Shown piece by piece: positions 53,396-64,000 of a DNA stretch of 64,000 bases (positions within the stretch are counted from its first letter, which is position 1; each line of letters begins with the position of its first letter). Source of the DNA: Siphonodentalium dalli. Its lineage: Eukaryota > Mollusca > Scaphopoda > Gadilida > Siphonodentaliidae. Below the pieces are notes generated by a model. That model saw only the letters and a program-made list of their open reading frames with translations, had not been told where the DNA came from and made no database searches. A program made the position numbers and the translations under genes. Where the stretch lies: assembly GCA_032622095.1 (NCBI GenBank), contig CP136068.1:126981989-127045988 (forward strand), read 5' to 3'.

Positions 53396-54419
53396 TATGC
53401 TTGCCTATAAAATAGTGGAAAATTACCGAAACGTAAATCATGGTATGTATCTCTTAGAAGTTACAGTGAAATACGATTTTGTTATTTCATTGTAGCTTTT
53501 TGTTATTTCACTGTAGCTTGCATGCCGAATATAGCGTCATTACATCATCATTTGCATTATTTAGCAACTTTTAAGCATTAGTAAGGCGCATATAATAAAA
53601 AGAACAACTACGGTTTTTGTTTGAAATTCTGAATCATCGCATGAGCGTCTGGAAAGAAATATCGAATTTTCACTCGCGGCTTGCATGAGATATTTCCGTA
53701 TTCTAACAAAAACTGTATGTATTCTATATATTTTCGCACAATATCAATAGAAACGACATAAGGTAATAAAAGACTGACATTCATTTTTTGCCGTCATGTA
53801 ATTTACATCAATTGGGCATTTTACAATATTTTTGTGGATATACATGTAAATTATAAACAGAACACGACGGATGGCGAGGAATGCCGACAATGGTACTCTA
53901 AGAATCGGGCGGTTCATGGTTAGTTCAAACACTTACGGACTGGAATGCTGCTAATTGCCCTGGGAAATACTTCTATATATATATATAGAATTCCTCCATA
54001 ATTGCTGAAGCTCAATTCAATGGCGAAAGGAAGTTAACGGAGAAAGCTTGCAACTTCTGAATGAACGGGAATGCATTAAAGTACTCGAAAAAATGATCGT
54101 CTGCATGGTAAAGACGTACGTTCCAATGGACGTTATCCTAAAGTCTATTCGAGTGTTAGATGCGCCCATGAATGGTGCCTTACGAATACGCTAACAAACG
54201 CTGTTGGACGCCGAGTGGTAGGAACCGGAAAGCTATTTTTACTACCTTTGATAGCTTTCTCCATGCATGTCAGTCATTTCATTGGTGATGGAAAATTTCC
54301 AAACTCCATGCAGGGTTTACCTCTCTTGATGACTCGGTAAGACCGCTGCCACCGGTGACATTTGACCCATATTTGGTGGACTTCTGCGATATTAATATAT
54401 ATACTAAGCGAACATTCAG
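53396..54419. other. Unassigned sequence
   Basis: TTTTGTTATTTCA(T/C)TGTAGCTT occurs twice at about 53478-53518. A short TA run lies near 53975-53990. Short ORFs are not recognised. Confidence 0.4.
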
Positions 54420-54421
54420 TA

Positions 54422-54712
54422 CCCGTCAAAAGAAGTGGTATATTAAGCGCGTTATTTTCGCGCCCAATATCGTAATAATATTGCAAGTTAGAACGCTTAT
54501 AAGCGCGCCGCTTGCGATATTATTGCAATATTTTGCGCTTAACATCGCAATATTTCGCGCTTATTATTGCGACATCTTGCGCTCAAAATTGTGACATTTA
54601 AAGCAAATTATTGCTTCTTCTATATTGTTTATTGCATCGCGCCTTTTTCGAAATTAAGCACGCTCACTATCGCAATAAAGGCGCGCCGCAATATGCCACT
54701 TCTTCTGACTGG
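54422..54712 (-). mobile_element. GCGCAATATT MITE, copy 2
   Basis: Ends CCCGTCAAAAGAAGTGGTAT and GCCACTTCTTCTGACTGG are inverse, flanked by TA (54420-54421 and 54713-54714), which fits a Tc1/mariner-type target. The interior consists of repeated GCGC, AATATTGC and TATTGCGA words that can fold extensively. Matches the inverse of 33660-33899. Confidence 0.88.
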
Positions 54713-54714
54713 TA

Positions 54715-55523
54715 TAATGTATCAACATGTTGGGCTTATTAAGCACACAACATACAATGTATCGCAAATATATTGTGTAATTTCGTAACTTAAGTTTGGA
54801 AAGTCCCTCTAGAACCAAAGAACTATATTGCGAAACGGCGTGATTTGGTTCTCAGATTATTTTATCACTACAAAAGTCTGAACGCATATGGACGACAACA
54901 GTAATGGCAAATCAAACATAAGAGTTCTAATTTGCTGCCATTTTGCTAATTAAGTATAGCGTGCGAAAATCGTCAACAAAACTATCGTATCACTCTAATT
55001 CTCCATTCTGTCAATAAGTTTCAGTGCGGGAATTGTTCTCAAAGCACATAGGAATTTTTTCTTTGGTCGATCGGTTTCACCATGTTGTTTGGGAAACAAA
55101 CCCGTACTAAATATAGTGAGAACGGAAGTATGACTGGTGCACTCTGGTAGAGATTGGAAAATATCATCACGATGTGGGGAATATTTATTACATTTTCACG
55201 AGTTAACAGAAATTAACTTAGATTAATAGCGGGCGCGTGTGCGAACAACTAATTAAACAAATATATATGTATACTGTATACGCATGTGTAGAGGTTATGG
55301 TAATTGGCTCCGATCACATTCAGCATTTCAGACCGTTCACAGAAGTAGTTAGTTACCAGTAGTTTTTCATCTGCGATCACTATCGTATAATTAGCATTTC
55401 ATATCTCGTTCTTTCTTCACGCAATATGCCATTGATGGCCACTAAAAAGTCGACGTCGTCTGTGACAAAATTGAAGCACCTGTTGATTCTAGGAATGAAA
55501 TTTGAGCGAAGGCCGATACAGTG
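54715..55523. other. Unassigned sequence
   Basis: No repeat, exon or RNA gene was recognised. Confidence 0.4.
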
Positions 55524-55757
55524 ATGCCCTAAATAATCGACTCCTTAACCACAGCAAAATAGTTGGTAATTTTTCAGTATTTAGTCGGAAATAGAATGGC
55601 AACAAGCCATAATTCCGACTAAATCCTGAAAAATTACCCATAATTCTGCTGTGTACTGAGAGCTTTCCGATGAATGGCAACAAGCCATATTTTCGACTAA
55701 ATCCTGAAAAATTACCCATAATTCTGCTGTGGTGAAGGAGTCGATTATTTAGGGCAT
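55524..55757. mobile_element. Foldback element family L, copy 2
   Basis: Ends ATGCCCTAAATAATCGACTC and GAGTCGATTATTTAGGGCAT are inverse; TG flanks both sides. The right part repeats TTACCCATAATTCTGCTGTG and ATGGCAACAAGCCATA twice in tandem. Shares the duplicated-arm structure of 46292-46546. Confidence 0.9.
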
Positions 55758-56348
55758 TGCTATAGATCTTTTTTTCACAGTTCCGCGTCATGCAACTTCG
55801 ATTCAAATCTTGTAAGGTAGCTTACGTATCTCTTCAATTTTGTAGTAGGTTTTATCGTCTGCATAAAATGAAAACACCATAGTCTCGATCTGGACGAGAT
55901 AATTAAACAGCTGACTACGAAATTGGTCGCCGGTGAAAAGCTGACTACACGTGTACGTGTGGATTTTCCTTGCGTGGTCACGTGGTTGCCTGTACCCGAC
56001 GTTCGACCTTTAAGAACTCTGGTGGCGATTACTCGTTTGGATCAGACTATTTCCTCTCCCGCTGCCTTGATCTGATTAATAGAGTATACACCCTGTGTGT
56101 GACCATGCGTAGATCCTGAGTTTCATACACCCTGTGTGTGACCATGCGTATATCCTCTGTTTTCAAGAAACTCTCTCTCTCCGTGAACTCACGTTACCTT
56201 TTGTTTTCCGCAGCCCGATTCCAAGGAGAAAATCCATAAGTCAGAAGACTATAAGAGAGTGGCATTGAGGCTGTAGAATGCCTTTACGGCGAATCTCACG
56301 GATGAGCCCCTCGATTTACTGCAGGATAACAATAGTTATACGATATTG
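55758..56348. other. Unassigned; short direct repeat
   Basis: ATACACCCTGTGTGTGACCA and GCGTA occur twice in tandem at about 56085-56155 (about 40-bp period). Otherwise unassigned. Confidence 0.5.
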
Positions 56349-56622
56349 CCTCATCTCGACCAAGCCTTGAAATAGTGTGTCTGTCATTTGCAGAATGAGG
56401 TCCACAGAGGGTGAATTTAGTGATGCTACCCCGCTTAGCGGACTAGCATAACCAAATTCACCCTCTGGGGACCTCATTCTGCTTACACTTCAGCAGAATG
56501 AGATCCCCAGAGAGTGAATTTGGTGATGCTAGCCCGCTATGCGGGGTAGCATCACTAAATTCACCCTCTGGGGACCTCATTCTGCAAATGACAGACACAC
56601 TATTTCAAGGCCTCATCTCGAC
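56349..56622. mobile_element. Nested GGTCCCCAG palindrome, copy 2
   Basis: An outer palindrome (CCTTGAAATAGTGTGTCTGT at 56365 and ACAGACACACTATTTCAAGG to 56610) encloses two tandem inner hairpins, 56390-56482 and 56493-56585. Each inner hairpin has arms GCAGAATGAGGTCC and AGGGTGAATTTAGTGATGCT and a loop of CCCGCTTAGCGG or CCCGCTATGCGGGG. CCTCATCTCGAC occurs directly on both sides (56349-56360 and 56611-56622). Confidence 0.9.
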
Positions 56623-57060
56623 TGCGATATTAGTCGGTCTATCAGTATGGGGGCTGTCCTTAATTAAAAACCCCCAGCAATACTCTTCAATTTCCTAATG
56701 CGTATGCGTTCTCATTCACTCTGGCGCCATGCCACATGCATCAGATATGGCGTTTCCGTACTGAAAGCCTATATTTATTGTGGGCGATGCATCTATATGT
56801 CTCTCATTAAGAAGCTTCGATGTATATATCACGCCAGGATATCTCAGAACGCTTACTTCAATCTTGATTCCCGGGGCTATGTTTTTCAGCCATTATCAAC
56901 CAAAACGACCAATAGCAACAGGACACGACCTCCTGAACAGAACACGCTTATATACCGTAGGTAGGCTTCTGAAAGATCGTATCTGCCATTTTGGCGCGAA
57001 ACTTTTATTGCATTTTCGGAATCTACGGGTTCGATTACATAAGTTCCCCAGATAGCTTGT
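56623..57060. repeat. Duplicated segment, copy 1
   Basis: 56675-56900 (ATACTCTTCAATTTCCTAAT, GCATCAGATATGGCGTTTCC, GCCTATATTTAT, ATATCACGCCAGGATA) recurs in pieces at 58520-58690 and 58880-59060. Open frames in both copies differ, so no coding function is inferred. Confidence 0.7.
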
Positions 57061-58277
57061 CAATATAAATAGATAAATGCCATTTTTCGATGTTTATTAG
57101 AGAAATTTGTGTTCAAAAATGTCGTATCTGGGTTCCCCGCGAAAACATTTTGTTAATTCTAAAGTTTTATTTTCGAAACCTACCTGATAGGATAATTCTG
57201 ATTACATTTGAAGAAGAATGGCCGGAAGACGTATCCTCATTTATCATAAGTGACAGAGACTAACGAAACCGCGGGAATCGTCAAATCTAAAATGTCGTGT
57301 AGACAAGATTTAAATTTTTAACTTCTAATGTGTCGTAAAACACAATCAAATCATGTGTTCTCATCAACTAGAAGGTAATTGAATATGAAAGTGTATCTTT
57401 ACAAAGTGTTATTGTGCAAATTATTGACAGATACCAATTCTAGTTCCAGAGATAAATAGTTTTTGTGTCTCCTAAAAATTTGATTTTCATGAGGTACGAC
57501 CTTTTGTTTGAAACATATTTTATTTGACCCTCATTACATAATACATTTAACAAATTAGAATCTGAAATAAGATAAGAGTTAATCAAAAGGGATGGGAGCA
57601 CAAGTTATTCAACTTAGAATATTGTTCCTCTCCCTTAACAATATTGAAACGCAAATTATTAATTGTATATGGAATTATGTAGGACTCAATATTAACTTAT
57701 AATTGGAATGTAGTACCTAAAACGAGGAGGGTCGAGAATGAGGGTGAGGTATAAAGTGAGTAGACAAATATCAAGGATGGGATGTAGGTCCTATGGCGAG
57801 CCTTTTAGAGGCCCACCGACGATACGCCCGTTTTGAAAATAAACGGTCGTATTATGTTATCATTCTGTATTATCCGTCTCTCCGCTAACATTTTGGATTC
57901 TGGCCATGACTCTAGTGTTTATTATTTGATCAGAACCAAAGTTGATATACGTGGTTATCAGTTGAAGATACAGGTCAAGTTTGAATATGGGTTCGGTCCA
58001 ATGAATTTGCACGAGTTACAGACCTTTTTCGACACAGAAATCGCCTGTGTGGTAACAATTATGTTTGCGACCGATATATCCATGCAGTCTGGGTTATATA
58101 ATTCGAACTAAAATTGGCATTTATTTCTACCACAAATGCATGTCTCGTTTGAATATGGACATGGTCCAAAGATTTCTGCCCTTTATCACCCAGATTTAAC
58201 CTGATTCCATCACATTGTGTGGGCAACAAACGAGTGGGAGGTCTATACATGTCAGCATCGGGGCTTTCTTTAATTAA
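57061..58277. other. Unassigned; includes a second duplicated segment
   Basis: 57920-58085 (ATCAGTTGAAGATACA, AAGTTTGAATATGG, TTCGGTCCAATGA, GACCGATAT) recurs diverged at 58735-58900. The remainder is AT-rich and unassigned. Confidence 0.5.
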
Positions 58278-58508
58278 CCCTTTCTATGCTGAATACTCAT
58301 CCTTTTGGAAATGTTAGATAATAAGTTCAACAAGCTACCATGAACTTATAATCTGAACATTTCCCTCCAATGAGGAGGACTCCTTCCGTACTTTTATCAT
58401 CTGTCGTCTGCATATTTTTTTCTACTGAAAACCACTACAGATCAATAATAGACAATTCCATTGTATACTTTTATAACTGACGGGAGAATTGATTTAGTAT
58501 AGAAAGGG
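58278..58508 (-). mobile_element. MITE with CCCTTTCTAT termini, copy 2
   Basis: TTAA at 58274-58277; ends CCCTTTCTATGCTGAA and TTTAGTATAGAAAGGG; the right flank is TTTAAA rather than exact TTAA. Inverse orientation to 6397-6642. It interrupts the duplicated segments of 57.9-59.1 kb. Confidence 0.85.
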
Positions 58509-59110
58509 TTTAAAAACTCATCAATACTCTTCAATTTCCTAATGCGTTTGCGCTCCTATTCACTCTGATCTGACTCCATGCCAAATGCATCAGATATGAC
58601 GTTTCCTTACTGTAAGCCTATATTTAGTGTGGACGATTCATCAGATATGGTGTTTCCGTATACTGTAAGCCTATATTTATGTTGGGAGATGTATCAGCCA
58701 TTGATTCCAATGGCTATATGTTCAGCCATTGGACCATTATAGGACCAAAGTTAGTATGCGTGTTTATCAGTTGAAGATACACATCAAGTTTGAATATGGT
58801 TTCGGTCCAATGATTTTGTAGGAGATACGGATCTTTTTCAGCGCATAAATCGTCTGTTTTTATAACAATTACATTATGTAGATTTCTGACCGATATGCAT
58901 CATATATATGGCATTTCCGTATAATGTTAGCCTATGTTGATCGTGGGCAATGCTTCTATATGTCTCTAATTAAAGGGGTTGGATGGATATATCACGCCAG
59001 GATAGCTCAGAAGGCTTACGTCAAATTGACTCACGGTGGGCTTATATATTTTCAAGCGGGGCACCATAAACTTCCATTGACAAGGGACACAACAGTTTCT
59101 TGCGACTTCA
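58509..59110. repeat. Duplicated segments, second copies
   Basis: 58520-58690 and 58880-59060 match parts of 56675-56900, and 58735-58900 matches 57920-58085. GCATCAGATATG(A/G)(C/T)GTTTCC itself recurs locally at 58588 and 58651. This is a patchwork of old local duplications. Confidence 0.68.
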
Positions 59111-60157
59111 GTTAGTGGTAAAACATAATTGACGGAAAGACAAATTTATGCCACTGAAAAACTATCTTAACCATTTATATTATGAAACTGAGATCAAACT
59201 ATGCAAATGGATAAAACCAGCTGTCGTGACAACTTGTGTTTCTATTGACGTTCCATGCAGGTTTGACATATTGGGGACAGAATAGCCACCTATTTCATAT
59301 CCTCTGCTCCGACACCCTTGATTTCTGACATCATGGGACTGACAACAACTATCCACAACAATTCGCATTGTAAGACTGCGAACCACAATGATGTTCTATT
59401 TGGAATTAACCTCATTAAAAATTGAAGTTGGTACTGTGCAGTGGCCTTGAAAGCTCAAATGCGACACGCACTGCATGACGATCGAGCAATCCTGGGGTCT
59501 TCGAGCAATGTTTAAACCATCAGACCTGTCATATCTCAATTATGTGATAACAAAAATCATTGTTTATGAATGCTCTTTGATGTTCGATGTTAATGTGAAA
59601 AGAAACTCTTCGAATCGCCAGATCACATTATATACAACATATTCCAAATTACATACCGTTTGGAAGAGAAACCAAAACTATGTATATGCTACCAGAATAC
59701 GGAACAGCTGTGGCCTAGGAGTGTCCACCAAGTAACTGATTCTCAGATTAACACCAAGATTTCCCCGATTACTCACCCCAGAATGCATCATAGTTCACAA
59801 ATAAGAGATAGATTTATTCCCCTTCCATTGACAGTACAGACCAGATCGAAATTAAGCACATAACACACGTCGGTACCTTGACAAAAACAACATGTTCGCA
59901 GTTCATACGACCGGATATGTTGATATGTTTTGGAGCTTCCTCTTTCAAATGGCATATAATATGGAATATGTGATCTGGGGATTCGAAAATTAAGTGGGCC
60001 TTTTAATATTCTTTATCGTCCGTCGTGGGCGCCAGACTAAAATTAAAAAGTTCACCCCAAACATTAAAAAATTTACCCCAAACAAAGTATATCAATGTTA
60101 TCATGATTGTCTCTCCGAAATCTTTCCATAATATCATGTATCAAATAAAGCAAAATA
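59111..60157. other. Unassigned sequence
   Basis: Plus-strand ORFs at 59475-59735 and 59660-59863 are not recognised. TTCACCCCAAACATTAAAAA and TTTACCCCAAACA form a short direct repeat near 60050-60085. Confidence 0.35.
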
Positions 60158-61037
60158 CCCTCGAGTAAATAGGTTCATATTGGACTAAATATTCACATAT
60201 GTTCATATTGGACTTATGTGATACTGAAATAAGCCCATAGTGGACATATGCCCGTTATTCCGTTTTATGGCGCGGGCCACAGTGAAAAACATTATAGAGA
60301 GTGTACAGATTTGTACGTCGATATAGGTTCATATAGAGCGTAAACAAAAACTAAATAATGACAATATGGGCTCATTTGTGTTTCTAAAGAATAGGATAAT
60401 TTATTTACAATATAAACATGAATAATACAATGGCAGTAACATATAATAAAAGTAAATGCTGTATATATTGTTGGGGGTTAGCCTAGCCCTATAGGGCTGT
60501 CTTCCTGCTACCCCCTAAAACAAGTATCACTATAATTAATTGCACAGATGGCTTGTATTTTATATCCACGCACACCTACAGACTACATGTATAATAATAT
60601 ATACAACTATCTAGTAACTAGTTTTAGGGCATATCACAAAAAAGTATTGGTGTTGTTGTGAGCCAATCCAGACGAATTGTAGATCGAAGATGTACTATCT
60701 CTCCGTAGGAATGTTTAGAGCATTTCAAATTTTCTGAAACATATGCACAACTTCGGTTCCAGTTCCAGTTCCATGGGTATATTAAGAACAAAATATTTAG
60801 TTTCTGTTGTTACAACGGATTCAGGCGAGAGATACCGCCATCTTTAGTTAAGTAAATAAGATAGTAATTATCTATATATATATCGCTGGAAAGTATTTTT
60901 GTTGAGTGATGTGTTGGGATATTCAAATTAACAGTATTGCATATATGTAATGTTTATATGTATGTCTAGTGGTATAGGGTCATAGTCAGAACTCATAAAT
61001 AAGTTCAATATGAGCCTATTTTCAGGAGAACAGGCTG
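60158..61037 (+). mobile_element. Family C MITE, copy 7 (subtype b, interrupted)
   Basis: The left part is 60158-60383 (CCCTCGAGTAAATAGGTTCA, TTTTATGGCGCGGGCCACAG). The right part resumes at about 60985 with TTCAATATGAGCCTATTTTC and ends GGAGAACAGGCTG. About 600 bp between the halves is foreign. Confidence 0.75.
60384..60984 (-). mobile_element. Insertion with a non-LTR-like 3' tail
   Basis: The segment interrupts the family C MITE. Near its left edge, read on the minus strand, are TAGGGGGTAGCAGGAAGACA, the symmetric AGCCCTATAGGGCT and an AT-rich tail ending ATTGTAAATAAATT, as at 24118-24290 and 31565-31695. A 5'-truncated retroelement inserted in minus orientation would explain it. Confidence 0.5.
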
Positions 61038-61592
61038 CACGGGGTAGGAACTGCTCCATGAGAAAAGATCCTCTTGTGATTTTCGGTCCAGTTCAATATC
61101 GATCCGTGTCCAGTTCACTTGCGAGTTTTTTGTACTTGGTCCAAAAACAGACGTGCTTTACACCATGTACCAAACTATTGTATCGCAATAACCATTAGCG
61201 ATTCAATTCAAACAAAGGTGAGTCTAGTGTGAAGTTTTAGTTCAAACATATGTGCACACTTATTTTACCAAAAAATCTGTTGCATAGATGTTTGGGTAGT
61301 GAACGGATCTTATCAATGGTGAACTGGGACCCATCACTAGTGAACTGAAACATTTCTTAAAATGGATAAATTATACTATTCCACATTTACTTAACATTTC
61401 CAACTAGTATGTCTTGATAGTTGAGGTAGCAGGCAAGGTATATACAACACATGAATTGCATATATATCTCTGTTGCGTAAAACTTGCGTTATTTATCATG
61501 GGAAAATCCCCAGTGACCTTGACCAGATCGGATAAGAACTCGACCGAATATCTGAAGAGGTATCAGCCTCGCGGAATAGTTCCTACCCCGTG
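61038..61592. mobile_element. Possible TIR element, 555 bp
   Basis: CACGGGGTAGGAACT at 61038 and its exact inverse AGTTCCTACCCCGTG at 61578-61592 bound the segment. Flanks AGGCTG and AGGTTG agree at 5 of 6 positions. It abuts the end of family C copy 7 exactly. A 62-codon ORF inside is not recognised. Confidence 0.6.
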
Positions 61593-61834
61593 AGGTTGGT
61601 TAAATATATATGTACGTTTTCTATAATACTGGGTAATAATACTCAGTCTCTATCGGAATGATTTCTCGTCGAAACCAGTGAGCGGGTGGCGACGTGAGTG
61701 AGCGGTGACCCATTCAAAGCTTTTATGGTGAATTTCGTCTTTTTGGATATGAAGTCTACCAATATAATAATGCATTTAACTACCTAATTTGATTGCCGGG
61801 ACCCAAAATGGTAGGACAATGCAATATGCCAAGA
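61593..61834. other. Unassigned sequence
   Basis: A short AT-rich interval. Nothing was recognised. Confidence 0.4.
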
Positions 61835-62003
61835 CAGCTTGTTCTCCTAAAAAATAAATAATACCAAACTCCTCGGATATTACCACGTTTTTAAAATCGA
61901 ATAACGGGTATAAGCTCACTGTGTGCTTATTTCAGAATAGCATAAGCCTACTATGAACCTATGTGAATGTTTAGGTCCAATATGAACATATTGCAAGATG
62001 ACA
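61835..62003 (-). mobile_element. Family C MITE, copy 8 (internally deleted)
   Basis: The minus-strand copy starts CAGCTTGTTCTCCTAAAA and ends TATGAACATATTGCAAGAT. It is about 170 bp instead of ~345 and keeps AACGGGTATAAGCTCACTGT, where subtype b copies have the inverse of ATAGTG...CCCGTTATTC. Confidence 0.7.
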
Positions 62004-62937
62004 TGTTGGCCCATATGGTAGCCCGGTGCACGTGAGTTACGAATGGCGTTCACTATACTATTCGTTGACATGTTGAATTCGCCAGCATGGTAACCGGAAA
62101 TTCTACTTAGGGAATCTTGAATAATATAGTGTCAAACCTGATGAGCCGTCTTTTGCTTATTTTTGTGTCAGTGACAAAAGTATATTGTCAGTAGTCCAAT
62201 AACTGACAGCATGCACGTATATAGGGCCGGTGTGTAAGGGTGGTGCAGGTAGTGGCGGCCATAGGATCATAGGACCCCATGTACTCACTATACATGGTAT
62301 GCGTAGTTGGAAGTGACCATATCCGAAATCCCTCAGCGGTATAGTCACTGTTGCAATATATATTGTTTTGAGAAAATTTATTTTTATGATTGTGTACTGC
62401 AAACTTTTCTTAATCCATGTACATCCTGGTTTAGATTTTAATAGTAACTACATGTAACATATGCACCATGTCGATCGGCGTCAAGAATGGAACTAGTGGA
62501 CCACAGAAGCTTGAACGCTAAAGGGACCCCCCATCTACTATCGGCCGTGTCGGGAATCAAGAATCAGAGACTACATGGGATATTAGTGAGTTCTAATATT
62601 CGATGCATTAAGACAAATCAAGTGGAAATCAACACACATCACAACGGCAAACTCAATTTTATTCTCGATAATGTTCGCCGATGCGGCGATAATTTGATAG
62701 ATTTCTCATGATTCGATGGCGACTTGCTTTTGTACTTTTGCGGTGTGACTAATAACACGGGATAATGTTGGTGCGAATGAACAATCGCCGCGGTGATAAT
62801 TGTCCTACAGACATCGGCACGACTCGCTATCGTCTAATTTGCATTTGATTTCATTTCAAATCAAGGTAAAATCGACCAGAAATGTGAATTCATTGCATCA
62901 GCATTATCGCCGCCAGTGTTACACCCGTCAACGCTTG
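62004..62937. other. Unassigned sequence
   Basis: ORFs at 62157-62402 (minus) and 62487-62711 (plus) have no recognised domain. No repeats were found. Confidence 0.35.
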
Positions 62938-63140
62938 CGTTTTATAAGACTATCCTAAATGCTTTCTTATAAAACGTCGTTTGTGTTCCCGGATATAAAA
63001 TGCGACATTTCTTGATTTGATCGACATAATTATTGCGGCTGTATGGCAGTTAGCGGACAAATGTTCTGAAATCAAAATAAGAATGCATATCCTAAAGGTT
63101 TTCTAATAAAATGTCGCTCATGTTCACGAATATATACCAT
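62938..63140. repeat. Diverged direct duplication, ~137-bp spacing
   Basis: ATCCTAAATGCTTTCTTATA, AAACGTCG and TGTTCCCGGATATA (62953-63000) match ATCCTAAAGGTTTTCTAATA, AAATGTCG and TGTTCACGAATATA (63089-63137). Confidence 0.7.
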
Positions 63141-64000
63141 ATGTATGGAAGCACGGACACAGTATGAATGTTTATTGCTTCTAGACATGTGTGCCTGTTG
63201 GTGAACATTTAAAACATGAATGCAAAAATACAAATATGCCAGAAGAACAACTGTTGATGTTGATTGATACACTGGCGAAATTTTGAACATTTCTAACAAA
63301 TTCTGCAAAATTTGCGGAATTTTCCTCAAACACTTATATTGTCACGAATCTCACACAGGAAACTTAGACAAAAATAAACTAGTCAAAATGTCCGACAGTA
63401 TGGGAATGCCTATACCACATTTGTGGTCCATCTTCTAACAAAGATGTGATGCGATGTGCATCTTATATGCTGATGCGCTGTTGGTGAACATTGACGACAT
63501 CCGCCGGAAGGCGACGTGGATTTGCTTAAAGACACGGTTGGCCTTGGCGGTGGGTATCCTGTGAAAATATTTCCACCAGTCAAAACCCGCCACAAACAGA
63601 AAGAACATCAAAATATAGACAGACTTTGTCCGTATACAAATAAGAAATATCACATAAACAGTATGTTATTGTCATATGTTTGACCATTGTTATGTAAACA
63701 AAGGCTTAAAAAGTTACTTTTCTGGTGTTTGTTTATATTATGATGGTAAACATAAAGAGCGTTCTTTGTTGGTCAATTCCTGATATGGAACTAATAAAGA
63801 GCGTTTATGCCATTTGTGTGTGATTAGCCAGTAGCATTCTGCTGTCTTCTGTAACACAACCAGGCTCTTGCTTAGGTAAAACATAGTAGGTCTTTATGAT
63901 AACATGCTGTTTACGCGATGGTCATGGTATATATGAACGAAACTGTATGCGTTTTAATGTTTTTCTGTTTACGGTGATTGGAACAAATATGAATATTTTC
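63141..64000. other. Unassigned; short minus-strand ORFs
   Basis: A 72-codon minus-strand ORF (63435-63653) begins with a hydrophobic stretch that could be a signal peptide, and an overlapping 61-codon frame is also open. Neither is recognised. 63750-63800 shares AAAGAGCGTTCTTTGTT and CCTGATATGG with 18010-18060. GGAACAAATATGAATATTT at the right edge resembles 27225-27245. Confidence 0.35.

Overview
This is an AT-rich, gene-poor stretch of a eukaryotic nuclear genome, and almost everything recognisable in it is repetitive DNA. There are no operons, Shine-Dalgarno sites or long bacterial-type ORFs. Instead there are tandem satellites, decayed non-LTR (CR1/L2-like) and DIRS-type retroelements, and many short non-autonomous DNA transposons of piggyBac (TTAA), hAT (8-bp duplication) and probable Tc1/mariner (TA) type. 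This mix, together with frequent TACATGTA-type words, suggests a marine invertebrate, possibly a mollusc or other lophotrochozoan. The taxon is an inference from composition only.

Layout. 1-3826: a ~374-bp satellite, interrupted by a 1.2-kb TGCTCATT minisatellite that abuts one arm of a foldback element. 3.8-8.2 kb: mostly unassigned sequence with scattered short repeats. 8.2-12.3 kb: a decayed DIRS-like tyrosine-recombinase retrotransposon (reverse transcriptase, RNase H, recombinase), split by a 1.1-kb foldback element and a piggyBac-type MITE. 12.4-16 kb: two copies of a terminal-inverted-repeat family (start GCCCGATTCGTCATC). One copy carries a further insertion; the other sits inside a MITE and is flanked by ATGTG. 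17-24 kb: more TTAA MITEs, a non-LTR remnant and a ~98-bp degenerate satellite. 26.8-28.6 kb: a CR1/L2-like 3' end, a ~68-bp satellite and a foldback palindrome. 30-48 kb: MITEs, including two hAT-type elements with exact 8-bp target duplications (40791-41390 and 45117-45269). 50.2-50.8 kb: the best protein-coding candidate, a minus-strand 198-codon ORF with seven 13-residue repeats. 51-64 kb: more hairpin MITEs, a nested palindrome at 56.4 kb, duplicated segments and mostly unassigned sequence.

No complete conventional gene, rRNA, tRNA or CRISPR array could be supported. The window is best read as a transposon graveyard in which order of insertion can be reconstructed at several places. The most distinctive elements are the TTAA-flanked MITEs carrying one or two near-perfect ~80-bp hairpins with symmetric TATA-like boxes, and a second widespread family (eight copies or fragments) whose interior is better conserved than its ends.
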